A DNA stretch of 64,000 nt from Coriaria nepalensis (taxonomy: Eukaryota > Streptophyta > Magnoliopsida > Cucurbitales > Coriariaceae), in NCBI GenBank assembly GCA_027186245.1, contig CP114486.1, forward strand, positions 10,182,501-10,246,500, written 5' to 3'. The notes beneath the pieces were generated by a model. It worked only from the letters and a program-made list of their open reading frames with translations, was not told where the DNA came from and ran no database searches. How positions within the stretch are numbered: the first letter of the stretch is position 1; every line of letters starts with the position of its first letter. The position numbers were made by a program, and so were the translations under genes. Below are positions 47,691 through 60,800 of this stretch, in pieces.

Positions 47691-48494
47691 AATGAATATG
47701 AGAATGTAAGGGGAAAAAAAAAGTTAATTAATAATGTTTATTTGGATATATCAAAAAAGAGGTAATAATATTCTTATTTTAAATAATCGGCTTATGGAGT
47801 TAAAGAATTAATTTTGTTTGTTTAAAATAAAAAGAAGAAAACCGATATGAATCACTTTTTTTTTTTTTTTTTTCCATTTTGCAACATTTTCACTCGTCCA
47901 ACAAGATATGCTTCATTCGCGATTTGAGCCTTTCAGGAAATCAAGATGATTCTTCCACAGTCGAGAATAGAACGAAACAGTTGATTAAGAATCAAAACAA
48001 TTTCATTAAGAATGAAACCAATAAAAGCATGATTTTTTTACTACCTTTATTACATCTTTTTGTTTGGAAGTAACTTCTCTACGAGGTCTCCAAAGCTCAG
48101 CATGTATGATGTACCTCGTGTTTTTTAATGACATTGTGTCAATTATGCAATGCAAAAATTAAAAATATAAAAAAAATCTATAAAACAACTTCAGCCTGTA
48201 AATATAAACAATATAACATGAAATTACAAAGTTCACGCCATCAAAATGAAAGTAAGGGCCCGAGATAAAATAAAGTTGAGAGCGAAGTGAAACCCAAATT
48301 TGAGTCCTTACTGAAAGATGGAAAACAGGCCATTAGGTCCAAATATCAGTCTGAAAGAATTACAGAACCTTCAATATTAATCTATTTCTAGATTGTCTGA
48401 ATATTTTTCTTTTCACTTGATCGAGATTGTCTTAACAATGGAATATACAAGTTTTACACGTTCATAATGAATTGCAGAGAGGCCTGGGATCTTA
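47691..48494. other. Spacer and 3' flank of PEN-2
   Basis: A T-run covers about 47858-47874. No gene is seen. The last 200-300 bp probably contain the PEN-2 3' UTR. Confidence 0.5.
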
Positions 48495-50248
48495 CTAGCT
48501 CCAGCCAGTCAAGCCGATTCTGTCAGCCAGATTGTACATTACCAACTTATCCCAGACGGGCCCGAAGAGATCCTCTCCCCCAATGGCAAATGTCAAGGCC
48601 CATGAAGAGAGTAGAGCTGAAAATACAGTAAAGCCAATTGCTGATCCTACGATATCTGCAAGGGAAAGGGCATGTATAAATTGTTGAAAACATGTATCTT
48701 ATGAAAGGCTCTGTCTTCAAAAGGACAGGAAGTGATGTTTAGAACCCTTGCAGTCTTGGGCCTTGATACTCCATCATTATAAGAAGTTTTATATCGAAAC
48801 TAGGCAGGTAACAGAGATCATTGTCTTCCAACATCAAAACAGATCTGTTATAAAAACTTGTTTCATGCATATGTGAAATCGATTTTGTCATTTAGACATT
48901 TGATTTTTCTCAAAACAAAGGTAAGGGATACAAAGGGCAAGTACGGAACTCAGTTCTGAACAAGTACCACATACCTGAATTCATGGTATTTCTACAATGT
49001 GAAGATAAGTAATTAAATAAAATCTTCTAGATATTTTTAGAATTGTTATCACTAGCCAACCAAGATTCAAAGGTGGATGTCAGATAAACAGATAGTAATA
49101 GAAACCCAAAATAGTACATAAGAACATATGAAGATTAGGACAAGGTCCAGGAAATTCAACACTTCCCCAACCAAAAAATGAGATTAGCCACTGTCTAAAC
49201 CGCACCGACCCCCCACACCCCCCCCCCAAAACAACATTCCTCTTCCTTTGCAGAGTGCCTGATTCAGCATATGGAACCAATGATCCCCTTGCAATGGAGA
49301 AAACTCACCCAAAACCAAATTAAAGATTTGAATTGCCTCCATTGTAACTAAATCAACTATAGACAGGGAGACAGAAAAATGCCGTAATATCACTATATAT
49401 TAGTCTACCAATCATGCTTTGAAAGATTAAAAGGCTGCCTAAGAAACTTTGAAGAGTAAGAACAAGTCTCATGAATCAAATTATCTATGTCTGAAAAACC
49501 AATCGTAAGATAATATCATATGACACCAAATCCTTAATCATTTTTCCTAAACTCAAACATGCCGGATCCTTTGTTCAGAAGAAGTACATGTAAGAACTTT
49601 GATCATACTCAGTTAACAAAAGAGCTTAAAAGGACGCTGAAGATCTATCTGCATCCAGGATTCTATTGATATTACTTCATCAATTACAATCAGGTTTGTA
49701 CAAGTAGAGCTAACATCCTAGAGAAAATATCACATCAATCCAATCTTTGTAATCATGAAATGTGCGCATCCACAAGCTGTTTAACTTGGCACTGCTTGTC
49801 ATTCTACATAGTATAGCTTTAACCAAGGTTGCAGAATTGCCCATTATGACCAATAATAGCTAACCTATACATAAACCTCTGCCTCAAAATTATGAATCTG
49901 ATTAGTTCTAATCTTTGCATTCTGACAACAAGAGCTTCGCAATTCTAGCACATATGCAACATAATAAAATGACAAGAGATAGAGATACGTACAGGGGCGA
50001 ATGCGAGGGAAAGAGCGGGAGTGGCGGAGGACAGGCCAAAAGTAGAAGCAATTGACGGCCCAAATCCATGGAAGCAAAGCAAAGCCGAACTTGTAGAACC
50101 GCCGAGCGTAGGCGACTGAATCTTCCTCGGACAGCCCAAGCGGGCCATCAATCGTCGGCCACATACTCGTACCAACCGATGTAACTGGACTCTGATTCAG
50201 ATCTCGGATAGAGCTAGGGTCAGGGTTTGCGTTCTGTAAGTTCTCCAT
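48495..50248 (-). CDS. PEN2: Gamma-secretase subunit PEN-2
   Basis: Two coding exons on the minus strand, 50248-49993 and 48655-48495, joined across a 1,337-bp intron (GTACGT...TTGCAG, phase 1), giving 138 residues. PEN-2 is the small membrane subunit that activates presenilin in the gamma-secretase complex of endomembranes. The diagnostic block is ARRFYKFGFALLPWIWAVNC, followed by FYFWPVLRHS and, in exon 2, IVGSAIGFTVFSALLSSW and a C-terminus DRIGLTGWS. Length and hairpin-like hydrophobic segments agree with plant homologues of about 140-146 residues. An in-frame ATG further upstream (50359) would add 37 residues that look unlike the family, so I chose MENLQNANPD at 50248. Confidence 0.93.
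48656..49992 (-). other. PEN-2 intron
   Basis: 1,337 bp inside the PEN-2 gene with no repeat or gene that I can identify. A C-run lies at about 49220-49227. Short open frames here are not coding. Confidence 0.75.
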
Positions 50249-51194
50249 CGCCGACCAGCTCCAAATCGAGAAGAAGATCTCTAGAGACTGACGACGGGGT
50301 TGTTGTGCGATTTCTGACCAACGGAACGATGAAGAAAGGTAGTACGACGCTGTTTCCATTATAAACCGGTAAATAAATTTTTGGTTACCAAAATTACCCT
50401 TTTTAAAAAACGACAGATATAGTAAGTGACAGATTAATAATCATTTACTAAATCAACATTAAAAGCATATGTGAGAATGCTTATGGAAAAGTATCCAAAT
50501 TAAATATACATTCTTGACACATTTTTATATGCATGTACGAATAAATAATATTAAATCTAATCATAATTATCGGGCTATCATCGGGTTCGGGATTAATTCA
50601 AAATTACGATCAGTATTGAATAAAAATTAATTTCAATTATTATTTTTTTGATATTTGTAAATAATATATGATAAATATCTAACTGATTTATTTTATATTT
50701 CATATGTCTATATACAACGTGCGTACCCAAAAAGTTCCATCATTTTTAAACTTGGGAAAACAAACATAACTCCTAAAAATACTCAGCGTGTATGGATCAA
50801 ACTGATTGGATTTGAGTTGTCTCTACAGTATGTAATGTAAGCCGAAAGAGATGATACTTCTTAAGTAAATGCAAAGTAGAAGGATAACATAAAGTTACAA
50901 CATTGCAATCAAAAGATGGGGCAAATAATAATCAGTGGTAGCTCTCTGTCTTCCTTTCATAAAACAAGGAAATCCACTGCACATTTTCCCTACCAAAAAT
51001 AAAACCATTTTTCAGCATTGAACCGACTAATAACATCAATCGGGATTTAGGAACATTCTACTCCACTACTTTCTCTCACTTGATCGAAAAGGCGCTTCTA
51101 AACCGGGTCCTATGAACTTGAATTCCAAGACATTCATGCAGTTATTTTGTTGCGAAATGTGAATGTACAACATTGGCAGTTAACTTTGTTTCGT
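50249..51194. other. PEN-2 promoter and 3' flank of GONST1
   Basis: The first hundred bases hold the PEN-2 leader. 50400-50720 is AT-rich and 50750-51190 contains the probable 3' UTR of the transporter gene. I see no further gene or clear repeat. Confidence 0.5.
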
Positions 51195-54100
51195 CTAGGA
51201 TTGAGCTTTACTCTCTCTCATTTTGGCTCTTGCAAAAAACACTCCAGCCAAAAGTCCTACAAAATTGCAGTACCAGGACCTCATATAACATATGCTGATG
51301 AGGCTTTTAAACATGGCGGGTTAAATTAGTTGAAATGAGAAAAAGAAAAGAAAAAAAAAAGGAAATTTACCGAATAAAATGCTAGCCGAGTTTTCGAGAC
51401 TGGTTGGGACCTTGAAAATGAGAATACCGGCAACAGAGAGAGGGATCTTATTCAGGGACCCCACAAGACTGCAACAAGCCGAAGATCAATAAATTAGAGA
51501 CGAGGCTTATTAGGTGATATATACTTGATGACTAGAAAGCTCTATTTTCTAGAAGCAAAACAATGTCAATAGTATAGTGCATTGAGTTAATGTCTAAAAG
51601 CCCACAAAAAGTCAGGTAACGTCAAGCCCTTGTCCAAAATGATCTTTCCTTGCAAGATATCAAAATATGGTTTTCTGAAAATGTCAGTTTGAAACTGTCA
51701 ACAAAACACACCCTAAGGCTGCATTAGCGCCCCCAAACCACCACATTGGGCATTTCAAAATGCTGTTTCAGTTAAGTACACCCAAATGAGGTTTACTTTC
51801 TACTTTTTGTCTCGTACTTCTTAAAATCAACTTTAAATTTCCAGTTTAACCCAATGCTGTTTCACCTTACAGTCATTCTTTTAAGTTTATCCAAGCGGAC
51901 TCCTAGTAATACTATCATTAAACCATGTTTTAATGGATTCAATATGGTTACTAAAAAAAAGCACTAGAAATGCGAGAAGGTATAATCCAGCACTGTTACA
52001 CTTTCTTTCTTTTCTGGGCTGAATCATAGGTAGTTAAGAATTTGAGGCTGCAAAATTATAAGGAAAAGCTAGTCGACATGTTATACCTGTAGGTAGTAGC
52101 CCCTGTTTGATGAAGAAACCACATTGAGGTGAAACTGATTGCAAGACCCAAAACCCCACTGAATGTCATAACCAGCCAGAAGGTTGGTAATCTCAAAAGG
52201 GGTCTGCCAAGCAAAAGAAAAAAAAAAGTTCTAAAACTCATAAGATCTACTAAATAAAATTGGACAACTTCTCAAAAGCTTCTGTATTTGTGATGGTTTT
52301 AAGTAACACAAAAGTTGCATGTGTTCTATGAATAGGAAAACTTTTTGACCCAATTGATCTGTCATTCCAAAAGACGAGCAAATATTGAGGATTTACTGAA
52401 AGTTTCATTCATCGGACTTAAAAAGGAGGGGAAAAAAAGTAAGAATCTTTGAAGGAAAAGGAGAAACTGCATGACAGAAAATTTCTTTTATTTTAAAAAA
52501 GGACTTACGTTCTAGAGAGATAATCGATTTCATTGAAAACAAACATAAGGAGAATCCCTAGAGGCAAAGAGAGGGTGTTATTTAGCAAGACCATTGAAAA
52601 CTCATTCAAGTTTCCACTTTTGGTCATTTGCTTTGCTACATCCATTATCCTACGCAAAGTCAGCTGTAAAAGGAAGAAGAATACAAATTATTAGCCATTT
52701 AAATCATCTGCAATTTAGAGTTATCTTCATACAAACCGAAAAAAAAAAGAAAGAAAAAAAGAAAAATGAGAGATAATCGGCAGAGGGATGATACAATTAC
52801 ATGGAAGTAGTGGGAGAAATCTTCTATTAAAGAAAATTCTAGATGCATACTGTAAAAAAAGATGAGATAAGTCAAATCAATAAAAGCACATTGCCCATGT
52901 TATGGACTCACAGAATATGATGCAGTCAAGAAACAATTTATAAGTTGCCACGTGTAGCCAAGAGCATGAAATGATATATCTGTGATCCCCCCAGAAATCG
53001 CTGAAATTATCTGCAAGGAAAACAGAAAAATAAATTAATTAACTAAATAAATCCAAATTCATTTCTCTGCTAATTCATGATCCATTCCAAAGAAGATCCG
53101 GTCATTTTATCAGATGATCTTGATATACAACCAAAAATAAACCTGTTAATAATTGAATATACCATTAGAAAGAGAGCAGCCCAGACTCTGTTATCATGAT
53201 GCTTATTGAATAAGTACATTTCCCCAACTGCAGTTATCACGTTTGTAACATTCTTAAGAACCGTGACCATGGCCACATTAATGTATTTCAAACTGCAAAA
53301 AAAGGGATGGATCATGAGTTTAACTCAAAATTAACAAATAAAAGTGAAGGCTCATAACTAAAGATTTATAGCATGAAATATGAACCATCAAGGCCAATTT
53401 GCTTTAGCGGTTTTCTAACTAGAGTGAGTCTCATTATAGAACCGCCTAAATCTGTGAAATTTATTTCTATTGAAAAAGAAAAACTTAATCATACCTAAAC
53501 ATACTTGTAACGAGCATTCCAACAAAGATAACATTCACAGGCAACCAGACCTTAACCAATCTCCATGTGAGAGGTTCTGTTGATATTACGCCCAGAATAC
53601 TCAATAGAGAAACTATAATCACTGAAATAAGATTCTGCATCACCATAGAATGTACTTGTCAGAAGAACTGTACTTTTTTTTTCTCCGAATTCAAAACATG
53701 ACAGAACATATACAATATGCAACGAGCGGAAATTTACCTGGTACACCATTAGGGATATTCCGGCATTAAAATCATAGCTGGAAAGCACAAACTTGTTAAC
53801 CAGAATCATGCTACAAGAGGAGATGCAATATGCAAGGCCGGACAATAAGGCCTGATTGTGTATTTTAACTACCCTGTTACTGCGGGTTGATCTGTCTCTA
53901 TTTTTTTCTAGTTTACTAGCTCCTTCCAAATCAACTTCATCTTCCTCGGAAGGCCTCATTGCTACTATTGACCTATAAGAAACAACATAATAAGAACGAT
54001 CGATAACATGCTGGTATTGGTTTAGTATCAAGAAACTTTTTCATGAAATATTTTATTTGTCCCGACCATCTAAGCATTAAAAAGGGGATTTCTGTAATCA

Positions 54101-55429
54101 CTATCATTTGCGTAAAGAAAATTTACTTAACATGAAAAAAAATATTGGAGATTTTCTTCACAGAAGTTCCACAAAATAGTTTCCTTAGTGAATAGCTGTA
54201 GACCAGATGTGGTAAAGGAAAAATAAAATAAAAAATTGCTTTGCCTGTAGATAATTATTATACTCTGCAAGAAATGGAAAAGCTTGTCACCGTTATTTCG
54301 AGAAGATCTGTGCATTATTATATGCATTTGGATTATATAATCAATCCTGAGAACAAAGATTTATATATGTAAACCTTGTCCACTATATATAGAGATATAA
54401 AAGTTCGTTCACTATATATAGAGATATAAAAGTTCGTTCACTATATATAACCCTTTTGGACTCAATTGACTCCACTTTTTTTTTTTTAGTCAATCATTCA
54501 AACTCTGACAAGTTTTCCCAGCACATGTTATTTATTTCTACGATTAGTTCATTCACCTTATGGAAACACTAGGCTCAAAAGGAATGAATCAATAAGCATT
54601 TAAAACCAAAGATAAGTTTCTACATGTTCAAAGGGAATAAGTAGAACCAAACTGGTATTGTGGCCCCATTAAGGTAAAGGACTGATAGGGCATGTTAAAA
54701 AAAGTTCCAATATAGAGCACAACTTGCATCTTTCAAAAATTAGAAAAACATTTCTTCCAAGATATGAACTGATTTCATAACCAGCAGAGATTACATAAAT
54801 ATATATAATAAATACAACTAAAATAGGATATAATCCGAGGAAAAAAACACACCTGCTAACTGTTTCTCTTCTTACTGGGCTGGAGCTCTGATCCAGCACT
54901 CGGTCCGAGTCATGATAAAATTTAAGATTTCTTTCCCCGCCTCTGGAATCGTCCGGAAGAACTAGATTCCGTTCAATACTAGGGTAGGGTACAACAATCG
55001 AGGATGATCAAAACGATAGAGGTCTTCAAAATAGCAAGTTGGATATACATAGAGGAACCTGTTCCTTGTCAAAATAGACACAATAGATTTTTAATAAATC
55101 AAGCTCGAAAAAATCAGTAGATCTCCGAATAAACAAAAGAAAATCCATCAAAGCAACATTAAAAAGGGTTTCTAAAAGAAATAATTATTAGTAAGACAAA
55201 TAGGATCTATTGATTTGAAATTTAGAAAGAAGAATCAAAGTATCTGCCATCAAGCACAAATATAGAAACAACAACAAACATAACAAGAAATAGGTCAAGA
55301 AACAGGAAAATTAATAAGCACCACTGTAGCAAACCCCAGAGAGCTCTGAATTAAACAAAAAAGGAGAGAAGAGAAAAGACGGATCACATTGAACTCCTTT
55401 AGCAGAAACACACCTGAAGGGATCCGCAT
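51195..55429 (-). CDS. GONST1: GDP-mannose transporter GONST1-like
   Basis: Minus strand. Core coding exons: 53959(or 53972)-53738, 53634-53495, 53292-53163, 53010-52912, 52663-52509, 52203-52087, 51468-51371 and 51256-51195. All have GT-AG borders and consistent phases, giving 340 residues from MRPSEEDEVD at 53959. Two upstream exons keep the frame open, 55429-55414 (16 nt, MRIPS) and 54961-54853, adding 46 residues; I favour this longer start but it rests on splice logic alone. The protein imports GDP-sugars into the Golgi lumen for glycan and glycolipid synthesis (drug/metabolite transporter superfamily). Marks are ISSCSMILVNKFVLSSYDF, NVAMVTVLKNVTNVITAVGE, MWFLHQTGATTYS and the GDP-mannose-type loop GSLNKIP. 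About ten hydrophobic spans are present. A 10-codon upstream ORF (55492-55460) lies in the leader. No damage is seen. Confidence 0.92.
54381..54448. repeat. 29-bp tandem repeat in GONST1 intron
   Basis: CACTATATATAGAGATATAA followed by AAGTTCGTT is repeated about 2.3 times with period 29. It lies in an intron of the transporter gene. Confidence 0.85.
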
Positions 55430-56573
55430 AAGAAAAGAAACCCAAAAAGGTTTTCGAAATCAAAGCAACGGCCTCTCACAAATAGTAGTCATTGAGAGAG
55501 TGGGAGAGAGGACGAATAAAACAGGGGAAACCGAAATAGAAACAATAAACCCACAAAATTAATCGAACCCAGAAAGATGAAACCAAGCTTTGTTTTTTCT
55601 TCTTCTACTTGAAAATGGAGGCGGAACAGTTTGGAGTGATTAAAGAAGAAGAAGAAGAGTTTCAGCTTTTTCACAGCTGCAGATTTTTTCAGAGGTTTGA
55701 AAATTTGTTGGAAAATATTGGATAGTTGGATTTGGATGCTACCACTTGGCTAGATTTTTGGGGCAAAAAATAATAATAATAATAATAATAAGACGTCGAA
55801 AGAGAAGTTTGGAAAGAGTTGCCCAAATTAGAGTTTGAGAAGGAAAAGTTGCAAACACGCGTTTGAGTTTTAAACGCTGGCTGGCTGCAAGATAATGCGG
55901 TGCGTTTTCTGTGTTTCAGGAAGGAATATTAAAAAATAAAAATATTTAAAAAAATATTTATTGGAAAAAAATAAAAAAAAAAAGAAGAAGAAGAAGAAGA
56001 AAGGAAGTTGATAAGATGATCAACATGACTATGAGATGTGAATGAAATTAGAGAAACAAATCAACTTTTTTTTTTAGGAGGCCGATAATATTCGAAAGGA
56101 TTTCATTTATATTTTCCAATTTACCTTTCCCTATCTTCTTTGTCCCCAAAATACAAAATATTTATATTATTATATATATTATGTTTATTATTTATAATTC
56201 ATTAAAAAAAATTATATAAATATAATTCATATATTATTCTCGTAGTCTAATAAATAAAATTATATTAAATATATTTAATTATTAAATAATATAATTTCAT
56301 TTATCAAAATTACGAAAATTATATATAAATCATACTCATACAAAAAACAAAAAAAAGAAATTCATAATCCATCCCCCTAGTCACGAAAAACATTATAGTA
56401 TATTGTGCAATAATTCTTTATATGGAATATGTATAATGAAAAATAAATAAATAAAATCTTGCTTGATGACTTCTTTTTTTTCTTCATTACTCATGACAGT
56501 CCAAACTCTGGTGAAAAATTCATTAAATTTTGAAATGAGTATTACATGTTCGTGTAATTTTTTGGATTTAGAC

Positions 56574-56619
<46 letters not shown>

Positions 56620-57884
56620 TAATAAATAATAATAATATCAAGGTGTTATGATATGGATACAAATCTTCGCCAGTGTATGATATCAGATGGTAACCACATG
56701 GTATGGTTAGGTTTCAACTAAGGAAAAGTATATAGTAAACGAAGGCAACAAAAAGTCTGAAGTTAGATACATATGCACTTTTAGAATATAATGGAAGTGG
56801 GTAGTTTAGTACCCACTCAACTCAAGGTGGCGATGGCCTAACGGGTTAGGTGGTGTAATTTCTTTTGAGGGCATTTAGGTTTTGTTTATCTTAAGAAAAT
56901 CTTTATATTTAAATTTATATGTTTATATATATATATATATGAATCAATAATATAGATCTCACTTAAATACATTTATAATGTCTTCGAGAAGAGTGTTTGA
57001 TCCGAAGAGTGACGATCCCTCGGAAAGTGATAAAAGTCAAACTTATTCAATAATTTGACATATCATATGAATTCTAACAATGGATTCTAAAATGACTTTA
57101 TACAAAACGAAGATGAAAATTAGAAAGCTTACTACATATTTATATAATATATAGTATCAATTATCAGAATATATATATATATATATATATCTTTTAAAAG
57201 TTATGTATTTCTATGATAATTGAGCACACGTTGACTTTATCCTCTGACCTCACATGACAATGAAGCACCACAAAGTTTGGTAAAAAGCCATGTATCACAC
57301 TTCTTCTGATTCATCTCATTAAGGGCACTTTTGATATTTTTCAGTTTTAGCTTAAAGCCAAGTAAAAGAATCAGAATCACTCATCTCTAACCCAATCCGA
57401 TAATGAAAATCATACTACAGAACAATAAATAAAGAATGGACCACTTCATAATTGAACTGATAATTAAAAGACTCAATAAGACACAAATCTTACGGGATGA
57501 ATAAATGAATTGAATCGAATCAAATCTTACGGGATCAACGTTCTCTGACTAGATATATGTGAAGTGACCTCACATATTATCATAAGGATTAATAGTCACA
57601 CCCTTTAAGCCCTCTCTTCAAGCTTGACCCTATACTCTCCTACGTAACATATACAAAACTATGCTGCAACAAGAAGGTAATGATGAATCTAAGGGGATAT
57701 GAAATTTTAAGAATATACCTGAGAAACACCCACACTCAAATAGACTGAATGGAAATCCTAGGCCATTTATTCCGTCTTCCAGATGTAAAAGAACCATCGT
57801 TTTTGCCTCTACAGTACCTGATTATTAAGGGCTGTAGATGGTATGGGAGGAGAAAAGGGAAATGATGAATAGGACATGGTGGGA
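55430..57884. other. GONST1 leader and promoter, then AT-rich spacer
   Basis: 55430-55700 is the probable 5' UTR and promoter side of GONST1, with CTT/GAA repeats. 55770-56000 holds (AAT)n and (AAG)n tracts, and (AAT)n recurs at 56573-56638. At 56826-56850 GGTGGCGATGGCCTAACGGG resembles an RNA polymerase III A-box region. (TA)n tracts lie near 56920-56940 and 57168-57190. The last 400 bp should contain the 3' UTR of the Apollo-like gene. No other gene is seen. Confidence 0.5.
56573..56638. repeat. (AAT)n microsatellite
   Basis: About 22 units of AAT with two slips. The poly-Asn frame it creates is an artefact. Confidence 0.95.
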
Positions 57885-60800
57885 CTAAAACTCGAACCTC
57901 CTTTTCACACTTTTTCCAGACTTCAGAAGTTCCACCAAGGAAGGAAGAGGCTCGGGCACAGGAACATTCATCACCCGGTATAGCTTTCTAAACTTCTCAC
58001 TAAATCCAGCATTTGAAGATCCAACTGTTAAACAAGAAGCATTTCTATGAACCTCTTTGGCTCCTTCAGCTAATTTTTCACTTTGTACTACTTGAAAAAC
58101 ACCACCCTCTATCCGACTCTCTAAAGAATTTTCCTCTATTGATTCCCGCTTTTCCTCTTGGCAGAGTTGTTCCACTTTGTTTTCATCAACAGCTTGTGGA
58201 GGGTCAGTGTTTTTAGACACCATTTTTGGTTCCTCATAGAAATTTAGATCACGGAGACCAAGTCTGGCTTTTCCAAATAATGTTACAGGCAACTTTTTGC
58301 TCAGAGGTGATAAACATAATTTTGGCTTAGCAGATATCTTTTCTTCTATTTGTAATAATTGAGTTTCTAAATAAGTTTCAGAGGGTCCTTCAACCAATGA
58401 ACATTGTACTTCTACTGATGCATCTTCATTCAAAGAAGATTCAATGGAAAAATCCAGAAGCTTCCAAATTGGATGATTTGATGTTATTTTAGTGAGAGCA
58501 CAGTGTTTCTTAATATAATTCAACTCCATGGCCCGACAACTGGGAGACGTTGAAACGACCCACTGAGGTGCTAAACTGTGTAGAGCCCATTCTAATTCTT
58601 CCTTGGATGAGTGAATTGAGTAACATACATGCCAAACACCAGACTGATCCTTCACAGCTTCATTAATTCTCTGATTCCTTGTACTTACGCCCTCTGAAAA
58701 CTCTTCATCACAAACATACCACTGAGCAGATGGGCGTATAATAAGAGGCTCATCCTGGAATTTCTTCCGTGCCTCATCAAGTTTCAGTTTGGCTCTTTCA
58801 TATAATCTAGGAAACCCATCAAATATCTGGAAGCGGGAAGATGAATCTTGTGAGATGATTTCGGGAGATGTAAGGGCAAGAGCTTGGTAACAATCTGGAC
58901 TTTTGGATCGATCAACATATATCTTTGTTCCAAATGTTTGGGAAACCTGTCTCAGTATGTCTTCCTGACCAAGAAGATCACAGCTAAGGTAAATCACAGG
59001 AGCATCAGGATGCTTCCATATGCAATTGATAACCTGCTTCATGGATGATATAATTAAATATTTTCACTCTGAGATACAAATGAAAATACACAAATACAGC
59101 AGCTTTGAATGGGAAATTTTTTTTTTTTTTTTTATTAGCTAATAGGCGGGGCGGGGCTGTAAATGTCAGTGAAAAGGAGTATTTGTAGATACAACAGTAA
59201 AAATAAAAAATGAAAAGTGTTTCAATAGACCAAACAATATATGTAAATATTTAAGTTTAGTTCATAGTTTTCTGCATGAATGGAGCAAGCAATACTAATA
59301 AATAATTTCAGATTTGGACATACCTATTACATGCATCACTAAATAGGAAGACATTGTCGAGTATGAGTTAAAAAGTGCTTATGAAGTTTTGTGCGTGTAT
59401 TTCATTGCCAAGACAATGATTATGACAAGAGGTAAAAGAGCTGGCAGCAATCAGATTTTCCAAAATTGAGAACATGTTTCGAATCTTGCTTTGAAGCAAA
59501 TCAAACAGTCAACTAGTTAGGCAGCTGAATTTCTTAATTGCTAGATAAAAGGCTCAAGACATTCTATAGTTTTGCAAGTGAAATAATACCCCAACTGTAG
59601 AAGTTAAGAGTTAAGACACTGAAGCACTTCTACATTGAGAAAAAAATAATAATAATGAGGACATAAATGAGAGTGACTAGAATAAGATTGCCGCTACCTG
59701 ATGAATAGCTAAATGCTTGCTTGGAAACTTTTGAGAGGATCTGCCAAATGTACAATCTAGGAATACAAAATCTAGTGGACACTTTGGCTCTTTTCCTTTT
59801 CTGCTGAGATACTTCTCGGGTAAATTTTGTAGGCACTCTGGAGTAAGTCTGCAATCTCCAGTGTGTAGGATATTGCCAAAATTGCCTTCAAACAAGAACA
59901 TTAAGGCTCCTGGATTTTTCACAAACCGTGCAAGTAATCAAAAGAGAGCTTCCATAATATTAATTTACTCTCGACATACAAAGAAACGAGACAGCACATA
60001 ACCAACCATCAACATTATTAATTCCCCCACCCATAGAAAATATAAACAATTTCTGCATCTTTGTGAGGGGGAGAGGATAAACTATCTTATGTATAGGTTA
60101 CTCCACATCCTCCGTGTAAACACTCAATAGCATTGACGTATGTAGAGCTTATTCCACAGATAACTTTATGTTGGAACCACCTGAGCATAAATTTCTCACA
60201 ACTCCCATTTCAGCTACCACTACTTTTACGTACATTTATTCCTCAACAAAATTCATCTTTTAGCATATAATAAGTGCTATAAATTTCATCTCTTAGCATA
60301 TAATAAGTGCTATAAACTTCTAGCCAAAATCTATGTATCCTATTATTTAACTTACAGTCATAGTTCCGACAATGATATGCACAGTAACATTTAAAGATTA
60401 GCTACAAACGATGATACCATGCCTCCCATCACTTTTGAACAGGTTATCAACTTTTTCCGGTATAACTAGACAGTCCCCATGGAATCTTCCAATTCGATAT
60501 ATCTCGGGAGAGAGCCAAGACTAAGTTTAGTTCACCAATAAAAAAATATGGCACATCTGCTAACATGATTGTCTAGTGGAACTTTTATTAGTGGACTTAA
60601 GTTTACCACCCAAGTGCATATCTCCTCTTGGGATGAAGATAAACATTAATTTCAAGTTTCAACAAAACAGATTAGTAAAAAGAATAAGCAGATGATAATA
60701 ACAAAGAGAATTCAGGAAAAACGACCTCGCTTAAAGCTAATCGAGGTATCAGTTAATTAGAGAAAATGCATGGAACAACAGAATCATAATCAAATGCTTT

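Noticed and set aside
49184..49393. Gly-rich frame in the PEN-2 intron
   Set aside because: It is created by a C-run and lies inside a well-defined intron.
50249..50359. Upstream ATG of PEN-2 at 50359 as the true start
   Set aside because: The 37 added residues do not resemble PEN-2 N-termini, and ATG 50248 gives the usual family length.
55489..55674. Frame rich in Phe upstream of GONST1 as an extra coding exon
   Set aside because: It begins without ATG, comes from a CTT repeat, and cannot be joined in phase to the transporter. It is better read as leader.
56463..56662. Open frames with poly-Asn or poly-Leu on both strands
   Set aside because: They are produced by the (AAT)n microsatellite and have no non-repetitive protein character.
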